64,000 nt of DNA, from NCBI RefSeq assembly GCF_004564235.1, contig NZ_SOMN01000003.1, forward strand, positions 216,041 to 280,040. Direction: 5' to 3'. Both the position numbers and the translations under genes were made by a program. Every line of letters begins with the position of its first letter. Within the stretch, counting starts at the first letter, position 1. The DNA comes from Cohnella luojiensis (GTDB lineage Bacteria; Bacillota; Bacilli; Paenibacillales; Paenibacillaceae). This document shows, one piece after another, positions 33,033 to 41,970 of the stretch. Below the pieces are notes generated by a model. It was given only the letters and a program-made list of their open reading frames with translations. It was not told the DNA's origin and ran no database searches.

Positions 33033-33161
33033 TTTAAGTCGTTCTCCTCTCCGTAAACTTCACGAAACGGTACTCCTGAAATTTACCTTGGTAAGTTGAT
33101 TATAGATTTTGCGGAAGGTATGATCAAGGAGACAATATCCAGAATGAAAGGTCGTGCCCTT

Positions 33162-34691
33162 ATGAGTAAAGTAGATCAGGTACAAACGCCGGACTTGAAA
33201 CGCTTTCGGGAATTGATAGGTCAAATCAAACAATACGAAGAAATATTAGGGCTAGTCTATTGGGATATGAGAACGGGAGCTCCGCGCAAAGGGATCGAGC
33301 TTCGATCCGAAGCAGTCGGCGCGTTGTCCTCCGAGACGTTCAAGCTGTCCACCTCGGAAGAGATGGGCAAGCTTCTACATAAGTTGAACGAACCCGATCA
33401 GAGAGCGCAGCTTAACGAAATCGATCGCAGGCTCGTCGAAGAGACGACCAAAGAGTACGAGCGCAATCGCAAAATACCTCCCGAGCTTTATAGGGAATAT
33501 GTCGTGCTGACGTCTCAGGCGGAATCGGCTTGGGAGTTTGCTAAGGAAAATAACGATTTTCCGGGATTCGTCCCTTATCTGGAGAAAATCATTGCCATCA
33601 ACCGCCGGTTTATCGAGTTGTGGGGAGTGAAGACGACTCCGTACGATACGCTGCTCGACATGTATGAGCCTGGCTTAACCACGGTGGAGCTCGACCGCTT
33701 GTTCGGAGAGCTGCGGGCGCGTCTCGTACCGTTAGCGGAACGGATCGCGAACTCCGGGAATAAACCGGACACTTCGTTCCTCGAGGGAACCTTCGATAAG
33801 GAAGCGCAGAAGAAGTTCAGCAAGCTGATCCTGAAGGAAATGGGCTACGATTTCGAAGCGGGACGGCTGGACGAAAGCGTTCATCCTTTCGCGACGGGAC
33901 TAAGCCCGGGCGACGTGCGGATTACGACGCGTTATTTGCCGGACGATATTACGAGCGCTTTGTTCGGCACGATTCACGAAGGAGGGCACGCCCTATACGA
34001 GCAGAATATTAAAGCCGATCTCGCGGGTACGACGTTATGTACGGGAACCTCGATGGGGATCCACGAGTCTCAGTCGCGCTTGTGGGAGAACATGATCGGA
34101 CGCAGCCTAGGGTTCTGGCAGCGTTATTTACCGGATCTTCAGGCTCATTTTCCAGGGCAACTGGATGGCGTTACCGCCGAGCAATTTTACCGGGGAATCA
34201 ACGTCGTTCAGCCTTCCCTGATTCGGATCGAGGCCGATGAGCTGACCTACAACCTGCATATCATGATTCGTTACGAGATCGAGAAAATGCTGTTCAACGA
34301 AAACCTTAATCCTCGGGACCTCCCCGAAGTGTGGAACAAAAAGTACAACGAAGCGCTAGGAATTACGCCTCCGAACGATGCGGAAGGGGTTCTTCAGGAC
34401 GTACACTGGTCCGGCGGAGCATTCGGTTATTTTCCTTCCTATTCGCTTGGTAACATGTACGGGGCGCAAATGATGGACATTGCCCGCCGGAAGCTTCCGG
34501 ATTTGGATGCCCAAGTGGCGTCGGGACAGCTGTTGCCGTTAAAAGAATGGCTGACGGAGCAGGTGTACCAGCACGGGAAAATACTGCAGCCATCAGAGAT
34601 CATTGAACGGATTAGCGGTCAGTCCTTGCAATCGTCTTACTTGTGCGATTACTTGGAAAACAAATATAAGGAAATCTATCGTTTGGAGTAG
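33162..34691 (+). CDS. M32 family metallocarboxypeptidase (Taq type)
   Basis: 509 aa from ATG 33162, where the Taq-carboxypeptidase homology begins; the frame is open back to 33096, and an ATG at 33144 with AGGAG twelve nt upstream is an alternative start. The zinc motif HEGGH places H272, E273 and H276 in the active site, with the further ligand Glu in GIHESQSRLWENMIGRS. Family signatures DVRITTRYLPDD and ADELTYNLHIMIRYEIEK are intact. It removes C-terminal residues from peptides in the cytosol. It is 17 nt upstream of the exporter gene. Confidence 0.93.
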   Translation: MSKVDQVQTPDLKRFRELIGQIKQYEEILGLVYWDMRTGAPRKGIELRSEAVGALSSETFKLSTSEEMGKLLHKLNEPDQRAQLNEIDRRLVEETTKEYERNRKIPPELYREYVVLTSQAESAWEFAKENNDFPGFVPYLEKIIAINRRFIELWGVKTTPYDTLLDMYEPGLTTVELDRLFGELRARLVPLAERIANSGNKPDTSFLEGTFDKEAQKKFSKLILKEMGYDFEAGRLDESVHPFATGLSPGDVRITTRYLPDDITSALFGTIHEGGHALYEQNIKADLAGTTLCTGTSMGIHESQSRLWENMIGRSLGFWQRYLPDLQAHFPGQLDGVTAEQFYRGINVVQPSLIRIEADELTYNLHIMIRYEIEKMLFNENLNPRDLPEVWNKKYNEALGITPPNDAEGVLQDVHWSGGAFGYFPSYSLGNMYGAQMMDIARRKLPDLDAQVASGQLLPLKEWLTEQVYQHGKILQPSEIIERISGQSLQSSYLCDYLENKYKEIYRLE

Positions 34692-34708
34692 CAGCGGGAG
34701 GAACTCAG

Positions 34709-35680
34709 ATGGGCTTTCGCGTCATCAAAACAGCAGTAGCCTCGCTATTGGCTATCTACACGGCCTACTTGATAGGCGTAGACAATCCATTATCCGCGGG
34801 CTTGCTCGCGATCTTAGGCATAGACACGACGCGCTGGCGGGGAATCAAGACGGTATTCGCGCGGTTTAGCGCTTCGGTATTAGGCTTGATGCTAGCCTCT
34901 TTGTTATTCGAATTCATAGGCTTCTATATTTGGGTGCTCGCCGTTTATATCCTGCTTGCTTACCCTTTGCTTGCCCGAACGGGCTTGAAGGACGGTATTA
35001 TCACGGGATCCGTTATCGTGTTTCATTTATTCGCTCGCGGAGAAGTAACGGCCGATGCAATCGTAACTGAGCTTGAGTTGCTGGTAATCGGACTTGGCTT
35101 GGCAACGGTATTCAACTTGATTTATATGCCGAAGGAAAATAAGACGTTGTTAACTCTGCGTACGATAACGGAGGACGGCTTCTCCGCGATCTTCCGCCAT
35201 CTGGCGGTACATCTGCGAAATCCGGACTCTATCTGGGGCGGCGAGGAAGTACTGGAAACGGGGGCAGCCATCGAGGAAGGGATGGAAGTGGCGCAACGCG
35301 CGCGCGAAAACCGGCTCATCCCGCAGGACGAACCTTGGCAGCTTTATTTTCAAATGCGCCGGCAACAGCTGGAATCCATACAATTAATGATGGAATCCGT
35401 CGCATTCGTATCCAGGCATGTCCCCCAAGCCGAGCTGATCGCCGTTCTGTTCGATCGGTTGACGGTCGACGTCAAATCGGATTATTACGAGGGCGAGACG
35501 GAGAGAATGCTGACGGAATTAGAGAGAAGCTTCAAGGGAATGTCGTTACCGTCGACTAGGGAAGAATTCGAAACGCGTTCTTCTCTCTTCCAATTATCAC
35601 GCGAATTACGTCGTTATTTAGGCATTGCGAGCCGCGAGAAAAAACGGAAGTCAACTTCTGCCCCAGCGATCATACAATGA
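34709..35680 (+). CDS. Aromatic acid exporter family (ArAE/FUSC-like) membrane protein
   Basis: 323 aa, ATG 34709 following GGGAGG. The N-terminal 135 residues form about four or five membrane helices (IKTAVASLLAIYTAYLIG; GIIT GSVIVFHLF region), with the conserved GLLAILGIDTTRWRG loop of the ArAE_1 family; the rest is a cytoplasmic helical domain (ArAE_1_C). Homologues are annotated as aromatic acid exporters by similarity to AaeB and plant ALMT proteins, but transport has seldom been tested in Firmicutes. It probably shares the transcript of the carboxypeptidase gene. Confidence 0.85.
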   Translation: MGFRVIKTAVASLLAIYTAYLIGVDNPLSAGLLAILGIDTTRWRGIKTVFARFSASVLGLMLASLLFEFIGFYIWVLAVYILLAYPLLARTGLKDGIITGSVIVFHLFARGEVTADAIVTELELLVIGLGLATVFNLIYMPKENKTLLTLRTITEDGFSAIFRHLAVHLRNPDSIWGGEEVLETGAAIEEGMEVAQRARENRLIPQDEPWQLYFQMRRQQLESIQLMMESVAFVSRHVPQAELIAVLFDRLTVDVKSDYYEGETERMLTELERSFKGMSLPSTREEFETRSSLFQLSRELRRYLGIASREKKRKSTSAPAIIQ

Positions 35681-35823
35681 AACGTAAGGTCTATTCAGAC
35701 AACCGCCCGCATCTAACTTTGCCGGGTAACGGTTGCGGGATGCAACAATACATTTTTGTCACTCTAGACGAATGTCCTGCATAGACTTTAAGTGACTTGA
35801 TCGTATGGAGGAGGTCTACCGAA

Positions 35824-36387
35824 ATGGCTATTGCGGATAAACGGCTGCAGCGCAGGGAAATCATCACGAAGGCGGTTTGCGGCAAAGGCCGTAAGTTCTC
35901 GACGATTACCCACACCGTAACGCCGCCGCACCACCCGACCAGCATTCTGGGCGCGTGGATCATCAATCATCAGTATGAAGCGGTGAAATCAGGGGACGGG
36001 ATCGAAGTAATCGGGTCTTACGATATTAACATCTGGTATTCGTACAACAAAAACTCGCAAACAGATGTCGCGAAAGAGACGATCTCTTACGTCGAACTCG
36101 TGTCTTTATCGTACGTTGACCCGAAACATCGCTCTTCCACGGAAGAGGTCTCCGCGGATGCAACGCAGGAGCCTAATTGCGTGGAAGCGACGATCAGTTC
36201 CAATGGTTCTTCCGTGCTCATCCGCGTCGAACGGGAATTCGCCGTGGAGATGGTGGCGGAAACTAAGGTGTGTGTCGTAGTGGATCCGAATGGATTCGAC
36301 GACGAGGGGAAAGACGTCGACTTCGGCCTCGGTGATGATGGAGATTTTGAAGATCTCGATTCCGATTTACTGGAAGACGATTTGTAA
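35824..36387 (+). CDS. cotE: Outer spore coat morphogenetic protein CotE
   Basis: 187 aa from ATG 35824, with GGAGGAGG upstream; in-frame sequence back to 35797 overlaps that site. The beta-rich CotE core is recognised by REIITKAVCGKGRKFS, THTVTPPHHPTSILGAWIIN and GSYDINIWYSYNKNS. The last 30 residues are very acidic (DDGDFEDLDSDLLEDDL), longer than needed for the fold. CotE assembles the outer coat around the forespore. As in Bacillus subtilis the gene lies upstream of mutS-mutL, but here two extra genes intervene. Confidence 0.93.
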   Translation: MAIADKRLQRREIITKAVCGKGRKFSTITHTVTPPHHPTSILGAWIINHQYEAVKSGDGIEVIGSYDINIWYSYNKNSQTDVAKETISYVELVSLSYVDPKHRSSTEEVSADATQEPNCVEATISSNGSSVLIRVEREFAVEMVAETKVCVVVDPNGFDDEGKDVDFGLGDDGDFEDLDSDLLEDDL

Positions 36388-36499
36388 TCGGTTCGGTCAT
36401 CAGCCGATACTTAAGTCTATGCAGAGACGGAACAATAGTCGAGGGCGAATGCCCTGTCGGAACAGCGGGATAAGCCTGATTGCAGCAGTGGCAAACATA

Positions 36500-36554
36500 G
36501 GGAAGGGTCATTCGGCTTCGGCGTTCATGCGCCGCCTGCGGGACGGCCCTTCCC
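36500..36554 (+). other. Structured leader upstream of the amidoligase gene
   Basis: GGGAAGGG (36500-36507) pairs perfectly with CCCTTCCC (36547-36554), and GGCG/CGCC pairs inside it. There is no U-run, so it is not a classical terminator. It ends ten nt before the ribosome site. Possible roles are mRNA stabilisation or attenuation. Confidence 0.45.
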
Positions 36555-36576
36555 GTGTTTCATGGGGGAGGACCGC

Positions 36577-38028
36577 ATGGAGAGTCTGCCGGGCAAGATG
36601 TGGTTATATAGCCATCGGGGCCAACTCAATGAGGAGTGGGAGAAGTCGGGTATACCTGTGACCGACGAGCTATGGGCCGTTCAACCGAATGATTGCGTAA
36701 TGCCTATTACGAATCCGATGGGAAAAGCGATAAGCCAGACTCCGGGAGACAGGGGACGCTCTCTTCGTCAAGGTCAGCAGTCTCCTTGGATTATGAACGA
36801 AGCTGCTTCTAGGATAGGTTGCTTATCAAGTGCTGAACTAGAAAGGCGGCTCCGCAGGGAGGGCTTGCCTGCGAGAATAGAAACGGCCGATCGTAACGGG
36901 ACTCCTATTACGGTCTCGGTATGGGGATTAGACGCCATTGAAATGAGAAGATTATTTCCTGTTACGCAGAAATTTAATGGGATTAAATATAGTGCGGGCC
37001 TATCGGAAAACGCCAACTATGCGCAAGGGCATGCGATCTGGAAACCGGCGGAAAGATTGTCCGTTCGTGCCTTATACTTGCTTGGTCTCGATTTCGGTCA
37101 GGTTGAGCTTTCGTTAAGCGAAAAAGGGAGGTTAACCGTTAAGGGAATCTCGACTGAGATGAAAGTGACGGGAGAGGCCGGTAAGCTTAGACTTGCCGAA
37201 GTCCTATCGAGCTTCGCGGCCTCATGGTCTAACGAGACGGCGAGCGGCGCGCAAGCTAAGCTCGGCGCCGATCCCGAGTTCATCCTGATCTCTCCCGAAG
37301 GCCGTATCGTGCCGGCTTCCAGGTATTTCTCTCCTGAAGGCGCTGCGGGCTGCGACTCCATTCGGATTCGCGGCGAGAAGCGTTGGCCGCTCGTCGAGCT
37401 TAGGCCTAGGCCTTCCAAGGATCCGGCGTTGTTGATCTCCGATGTGCACAGGCTTCTTCAAGTGGCGGCCGAGAAGACTGCGGGTGTCGCTCTCTCTTGG
37501 CTTGCCGGTGCTTTGCCCGTCCCCGGATTGCCTTTAGGGGGACATGTGCACTTGAGCGGTGTAGCACTGACGGGGGAGCGACTGCGCGCGCTTGATAATG
37601 CGGTCGCGCTTCCTTTAAGATTGCTGGAGCCTCCTTTGGCGGCGAGCAGGCGCCCGCGATACGGGGCGCTGGGAGATGTCAGGCGCCAGCCTCATGGAGG
37701 CTTCGAATACAGGACGCCTCCGAGTTGGCTAGTTTCCCCGCGGCTTGCGCTTGGGGCGTTCGCCCTGGCCAAAGTCGCCGCTGAGCATTCGCGCGAGTTA
37801 GCGGTAACACGGCCTTTGGACGATGATCGATGCCGGGATGCCTTCTACGGCGGAGACAGAACTCTATTGTTGAAGGCTGCCCATTCCATTTACGAGGCTA
37901 TATCGCGGACTTCCGGATATGCTTCCTACAAAGAGCCGATAGATTTTCTGTTTCAAGCGATTGCCCGCGAACGCAGTTGGGATGAAACAGCGGATATTCG
38001 CCTGAAATGGCGCATTCCTATTGGTTAG
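36577..38028 (+). CDS. PhiEco32-like COOH-NH2 ligase (amidoligase) domain protein
   Basis: 483 aa from ATG 36577, five nt after GGGGGAGG. The N-terminal 230 residues hold an alpha/beta region without an assigned domain (LSSAELERRLRREGLPARIE). The C-terminal half matches the amidoligase family of phage phiEco32 type: LGADPEFILISPEGRIVPAS, VELRPRPSKDP, LGGHVHLSG and FEYRTPPSWLVSPRLALGAF. The fold is related to glutamine synthetase, and members are predicted to join a carboxylate to an amine using ATP. It lies between cotE and fni with no phage genes near, so a role in modifying spore or cell-surface polymers is possible but inferred. Confidence 0.82.
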   Translation: MESLPGKMWLYSHRGQLNEEWEKSGIPVTDELWAVQPNDCVMPITNPMGKAISQTPGDRGRSLRQGQQSPWIMNEAASRIGCLSSAELERRLRREGLPARIETADRNGTPITVSVWGLDAIEMRRLFPVTQKFNGIKYSAGLSENANYAQGHAIWKPAERLSVRALYLLGLDFGQVELSLSEKGRLTVKGISTEMKVTGEAGKLRLAEVLSSFAASWSNETASGAQAKLGADPEFILISPEGRIVPASRYFSPEGAAGCDSIRIRGEKRWPLVELRPRPSKDPALLISDVHRLLQVAAEKTAGVALSWLAGALPVPGLPLGGHVHLSGVALTGERLRALDNAVALPLRLLEPPLAASRRPRYGALGDVRRQPHGGFEYRTPPSWLVSPRLALGAFALAKVAAEHSRELAVTRPLDDDRCRDAFYGGDRTLLLKAAHSIYEAISRTSGYASYKEPIDFLFQAIARERSWDETADIRLKWRIPIG

Positions 38029-38093
38029 CGGGAGAATCCTACACATACATTTCTAACTCATTGTTTAAGCTAACCGTAGGATCGGAGGAAAGA

Positions 38094-39155
38094 ATGATGA
38101 TTATAGCATCAACGTCCGAATCGGAAGCTTCATCCGATATCGAGCGCAGGAAGAAAGAGCATATCGACATTTGCTTGAACGAGGATGTGAAAGGCAGGGG
38201 CGAGGGGACAGGGTTCGACCGCTACCGTCTGCGCCATCTCGCGCTGCCGGAGATTGATTTTCGGACCATCGATACTTCCGTAAGATTTTTGGGTCGCCAA
38301 TTGAAGGCGCCGCTTATGATCAGCTCCATGACCGGAGGAACCGACGAGGCCAACCGCATCAACATCCGGTTGGCGGAGGCGGCCGAGCGCAGAGGGTGGG
38401 CGATGGGACTTGGCTCTTTGCGGGCCGCAATCGAGCAGCCTCAGAGCACGGGATCGTTCCAGGTACGCAAATATGCGCCGAACATCCCCTTGCTCGCCAA
38501 TCTGGGCGCGGTTCAGTTAAACTACGGCTACGGGATTGAGGAGTGCCGCCGGGCGATGGAATTGACGGAAGCCGATGGCTTAGTTCTTCATCTGAACGGA
38601 CTGCAAGAGGTATTCCAGAGCGGCGGAGACGTCAATTTCGGCGGTTTGCTGCGTAAGATCGAGAAATTATGCCGGGCGTCGTCGTTCCCGATCGGAGCCA
38701 AGGAGGTAGGCTTCGGCATCGACGGCGAAACCGCCAAACGGCTTGCCGAGGCGGGAATTGCTTTCATTGACGTAGCGGGAGCGGGCGGGACTTCCTGGAT
38801 CGAGGTGGAGAAGCACCGATCGGACGATGTTATACGCAAGGCCGCGGCAAATGCTTTTCTGGATTGGGGAATGCCGACTGCGGAGTGCATCAGGGAAGTG
38901 AAGGCAGAGCTGCCGAATAGCGTACTAATAGCAAGCGGCGGTATGGCGAGCGGAGTAGACGCGGCCAAAGCGCTCGCTCTCGGAGCGAATCTGGCTTCGT
39001 TCGGAAGAGCGTTGCTCGCCCCTGCACTCCAATCGACTCAGCAAGTGGAAGTCCTATTCGAACGAGTCGAGTTCGAGCTGCGAGCGGCGATGTTCGGCAT
39101 CGGGGCGGTTAATGTCGAGCGATTAATGAGCACGAATCGGTTACAGCGTTTATAA
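38094..39155 (+). CDS. fni: Type 2 isopentenyl-diphosphate delta-isomerase
   Basis: 353 aa from ATG 38094 after GGAGG. FMN-dependent enzyme that interconverts IPP and DMAPP for isoprenoid synthesis. Family motifs are RKKEHIDICL at the N-terminus, FDRYRLRHLALPE, SMTGGTDEANRIN, LHLNGLQEVFQSGGDVNF, KEVGFGID and the FMN-phosphate loop IASGGMASGVDAAKALALGA. It sits downstream of the amidoligase and upstream of mutS, an unrelated function, so the placement is likely a lineage-specific insertion between cotE and mutS. Confidence 0.95.
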   Translation: MMIIASTSESEASSDIERRKKEHIDICLNEDVKGRGEGTGFDRYRLRHLALPEIDFRTIDTSVRFLGRQLKAPLMISSMTGGTDEANRINIRLAEAAERRGWAMGLGSLRAAIEQPQSTGSFQVRKYAPNIPLLANLGAVQLNYGYGIEECRRAMELTEADGLVLHLNGLQEVFQSGGDVNFGGLLRKIEKLCRASSFPIGAKEVGFGIDGETAKRLAEAGIAFIDVAGAGGTSWIEVEKHRSDDVIRKAAANAFLDWGMPTAECIREVKAELPNSVLIASGGMASGVDAAKALALGANLASFGRALLAPALQSTQQVEVLFERVEFELRAAMFGIGAVNVERLMSTNRLQRL

Positions 39156-39239
39156 CGGACGCTTTCCTCGCGAAATGGCGGAGTCGCCGCTTTCGTGCGG
39201 AAGTGTCCTTTTCTTTTGACTAGAGCATTCGGACTTGGT

Positions 39240-39267
39240 TTCGGAAATCATCCGACATTGCTATAAT
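39240..39267 (+). promoter_or_regulatory. Candidate SigA promoter of the mutS run
   Basis: TTCGGA (39240-39245), 16-nt spacer, TATAAT (39262-39267). It lies about 50 nt before the mutS start and would drive the overlapped genes to hfq. Confidence 0.5.
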
Positions 39268-39315
39268 GAGATATTGAACTTATTATGTACCGCTTGGGAT
39301 AGCAGGAGGAAGAGC

Positions 39316-41970
39316 ATGGCTGGATATACCCCCATGATGGAGCAATATTTATCCGTTAAAGCGACGGCGACGGATGCTTTGCTGTTTTTTCGCCTTGGCG
39401 ATTTCTATGAAATGTTCTTCGAAGACGCGATTACCGCCTCGCGGGAATTGGAAATAACGCTTACGGGGCGCGGAGCCGGGCAAGAGGAACGGATTCCGAT
39501 GTGCGGCGTTCCCCACCATGCCGCGGAAGGTTACATAGCTAGATTGATAGAAAAAGGCTACAAGGTTGCCGTATGCGAGCAAGTGGAGGATCCGGCCAGC
39601 ACGAAAGGCGTCGTGAAACGCGAGATCGTGCGTATCGTTACGCCGGGCACCGTCATGGATTCGAAAATGCTGGGAGACGCGACGAACAATTTCATCGTGG
39701 GAGCCGCGCGGCACCATGGCCGCTTCGGCATCGCTGCCTGCGACTTGACGACCGGAGAGCTGTACGTTACCTCTTTCGCCGATTCCGGGGAAACCGTCAA
39801 GAACATCCTGAACGTATATCGCCCATCGGAAGCGGTAGGAGATGAGGCGGCGATCGCGGTCATCATGCAAGGCACGAACCCAACGACCCGGACATTGCTC
39901 TCGACCGTTCGCGAAGGCGCCGATCTCACAAAGCTGACGGAACAGTTTCCGGACGAGCCTTGGAGTTCCCATGAACCCGTCCGTCAGAAGGCGGTCGCCC
40001 GTCTGATCGCCTACCTGGACGAAACCCAGAAGAGATCGCTCGCCCACCTTCGATCCGTTAAAGCCTACGATTCGGAAGCTTATATGTCCTTGGACGCATT
40101 CACTAGACGTAACCTGGAGCTTACTGAAACCGTGCGCGATCGTTCCCGCAAGGGCTCTCTTTTGTCGCTGCTCGACAGGACCCGCACCGCGATGGGCGCT
40201 CGTTTGCTTAAGAGATGGATCGATCAGCCGCTGCTCAACCACGAGGAAGCGGAACGCAGACTGGACGCCGTGGAAGCGCTGAACCAGGATTGGATCAAGC
40301 GCAAAGAGCTTCGGGACGAGCTTAGCGAGGTATACGACCTCGAGCGGCTCGCCGGAAGAATCGCATACGGAACGGCTAACGCAAGGGACCTAAACGCGCT
40401 AAGAAATTCATTAAGGCGCATCCCGTCTATTCAAGCGTTATGCCGAAGCTTCGGTACGGCGACGCTAGATGCGCTTGCCGGTCGCATGGATGCTTGCGAA
40501 GATATCGCCGACGCCATCGAACGGGCGATCGCGGATGAACCGCCCGTATCGTTAAGGGACGGAGGCCTCATCCGTCCCGGCTTCAACGCTAAGCTGGACG
40601 AGCTGCGCGAAGCGAGCCAGAACGGCAAACAGTGGATCGCGGAGCTAGAGCGTCAGGAGCGCGAAGCGACGGGCATCAAATCTCTGAAAATCGGCTTCAA
40701 CAAAGTGTTCGGCTATTATTTGGAAGTTACCCGGGCTAACCTGGTGAACCTCCCGGAAGGCCGCTACGAACGCAAGCAAACGCTCGCCAACGCGGAGAGG
40801 TACGTCACTCCGGAGCTGAAGGAGAAGGAAGCGCTCATCCTGGAAGCGGAAGACCGCATGTTCGATTTGGAATACGAGAGCTTCGTTGCCCTCCGCGACA
40901 GCATTGCCGGCCAGATGGCGAGGCTGCAGGGGCTAGCGGAAAGCGTTGCGGCGCTAGACGTTCTGCAAGCGTTCGCGGAGGCAAGCGCGGAGCGCAGGTA
41001 TACCCGGCCTAGCTGGACCGACGGAGAAGGTTACGATCTGACGATAGAGGAAGGCCGTCACCCGGTCGTGGAATCGGTTAACGAGAACGGCGTGTTCATC
41101 GCCAACGAAACGTCATTGACGGCGGACGGCGGATCGATTCTGCTCATTACGGGACCGAATATGGCGGGTAAGAGCACTTACATGCGCCAAGTCGCGATGA
41201 TTTGCCTAATGGCTCAGATCGGCTGTTTCGTACCGGCTCGCCGGGCGGTGCTGCCGTTCGTAGATCGGATCTTTACCCGAATCGGAGCGGCGGATGACCT
41301 GGTAGGCGGCCAAAGCACGTTCATGGTGGAAATGAAGGACATCCAAGTGATGACGGAGCAAGCGACCTCGAGGAGCTTGATCATCATCGACGAGTTGGGC
41401 CGGGGAACGTCGACGGACGAGGGAATGGCCATTGCCCAATCGGTAATCGAATACGTACATAACCATATCGGCTGCAAAGCGCTCGTCTCGACCCATTTTC
41501 ACGAATTGGCTCATTTGGAGGGCTCCCTGCCCGGTCTTCGCAATGGCTGCATGGCCGTTAAAGAGAGCGCGGACGGCGTGACGTTCCTGCGCAAGTTAGT
41601 GCCGGGAGCGGCGGACTCCAGTTATGGAATCTATTGCGCCCAGTTGGCAGGACTTCCGGAAACGATCGTCTCCCGGGCATATTCGCTGCTTAACGAACAT
41701 GGCTCAATCGGTGACGAGCACAGCCCGGTCCGTACCGTGGTAAAGGAAACGGCTGCGGCATATGCGCCGGCCCAGCCGGCGAAAGACGTCGTGCAGTTGG
41801 CGATGTTCGCGGATTCCGCGCCGCCGGTTAAGCCGTCTAGATCGACCGCGAACGATAAGCTGTTAGACAAGCTCAGGAAGCTTGACGTCATGCGAATGAC
41901 GCCGATGCAAGCGTTGGAATGGCTGAACGACGCGAGGAATCAATTGACGGAAAGCGGTGAACAGGCATGA
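39316..41970 (+). CDS. mutS: DNA mismatch repair protein MutS
   Basis: 884 aa from ATG 39316, preceded by AGGAGGAAG; the frame continues upstream to 39235 but covers the promoter. The mismatch-reading F-x-E is in LGDFYEMFFEDA near residue 30. The clamp and lever domains follow, then the ATPase with Walker A GPNMAGKST (K619), the DDLVGGQSTFMVEM loop, Walker B LIIIDELGRGTST and the ABC His in VSTHFHELAHLE. It binds base mismatches and recruits MutL. The stop overlaps the S41 peptidase start (ATGA). Confidence 0.96.
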   Translation: MAGYTPMMEQYLSVKATATDALLFFRLGDFYEMFFEDAITASRELEITLTGRGAGQEERIPMCGVPHHAAEGYIARLIEKGYKVAVCEQVEDPASTKGVVKREIVRIVTPGTVMDSKMLGDATNNFIVGAARHHGRFGIAACDLTTGELYVTSFADSGETVKNILNVYRPSEAVGDEAAIAVIMQGTNPTTRTLLSTVREGADLTKLTEQFPDEPWSSHEPVRQKAVARLIAYLDETQKRSLAHLRSVKAYDSEAYMSLDAFTRRNLELTETVRDRSRKGSLLSLLDRTRTAMGARLLKRWIDQPLLNHEEAERRLDAVEALNQDWIKRKELRDELSEVYDLERLAGRIAYGTANARDLNALRNSLRRIPSIQALCRSFGTATLDALAGRMDACEDIADAIERAIADEPPVSLRDGGLIRPGFNAKLDELREASQNGKQWIAELERQEREATGIKSLKIGFNKVFGYYLEVTRANLVNLPEGRYERKQTLANAERYVTPELKEKEALILEAEDRMFDLEYESFVALRDSIAGQMARLQGLAESVAALDVLQAFAEASAERRYTRPSWTDGEGYDLTIEEGRHPVVESVNENGVFIANETSLTADGGSILLITGPNMAGKSTYMRQVAMICLMAQIGCFVPARRAVLPFVDRIFTRIGAADDLVGGQSTFMVEMKDIQVMTEQATSRSLIIIDELGRGTSTDEGMAIAQSVIEYVHNHIGCKALVSTHFHELAHLEGSLPGLRNGCMAVKESADGVTFLRKLVPGAADSSYGIYCAQLAGLPETIVSRAYSLLNEHGSIGDEHSPVRTVVKETAAAYAPAQPAKDVVQLAMFADSAPPVKPSRSTANDKLLDKLRKLDVMRMTPMQALEWLNDARNQLTESGEQA

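Noticed and set aside
39349..40242. 297-aa open frame antisense to mutS
   Set aside because: GC-rich coding DNA commonly leaves long opposite-strand frames; mutS is unambiguous.
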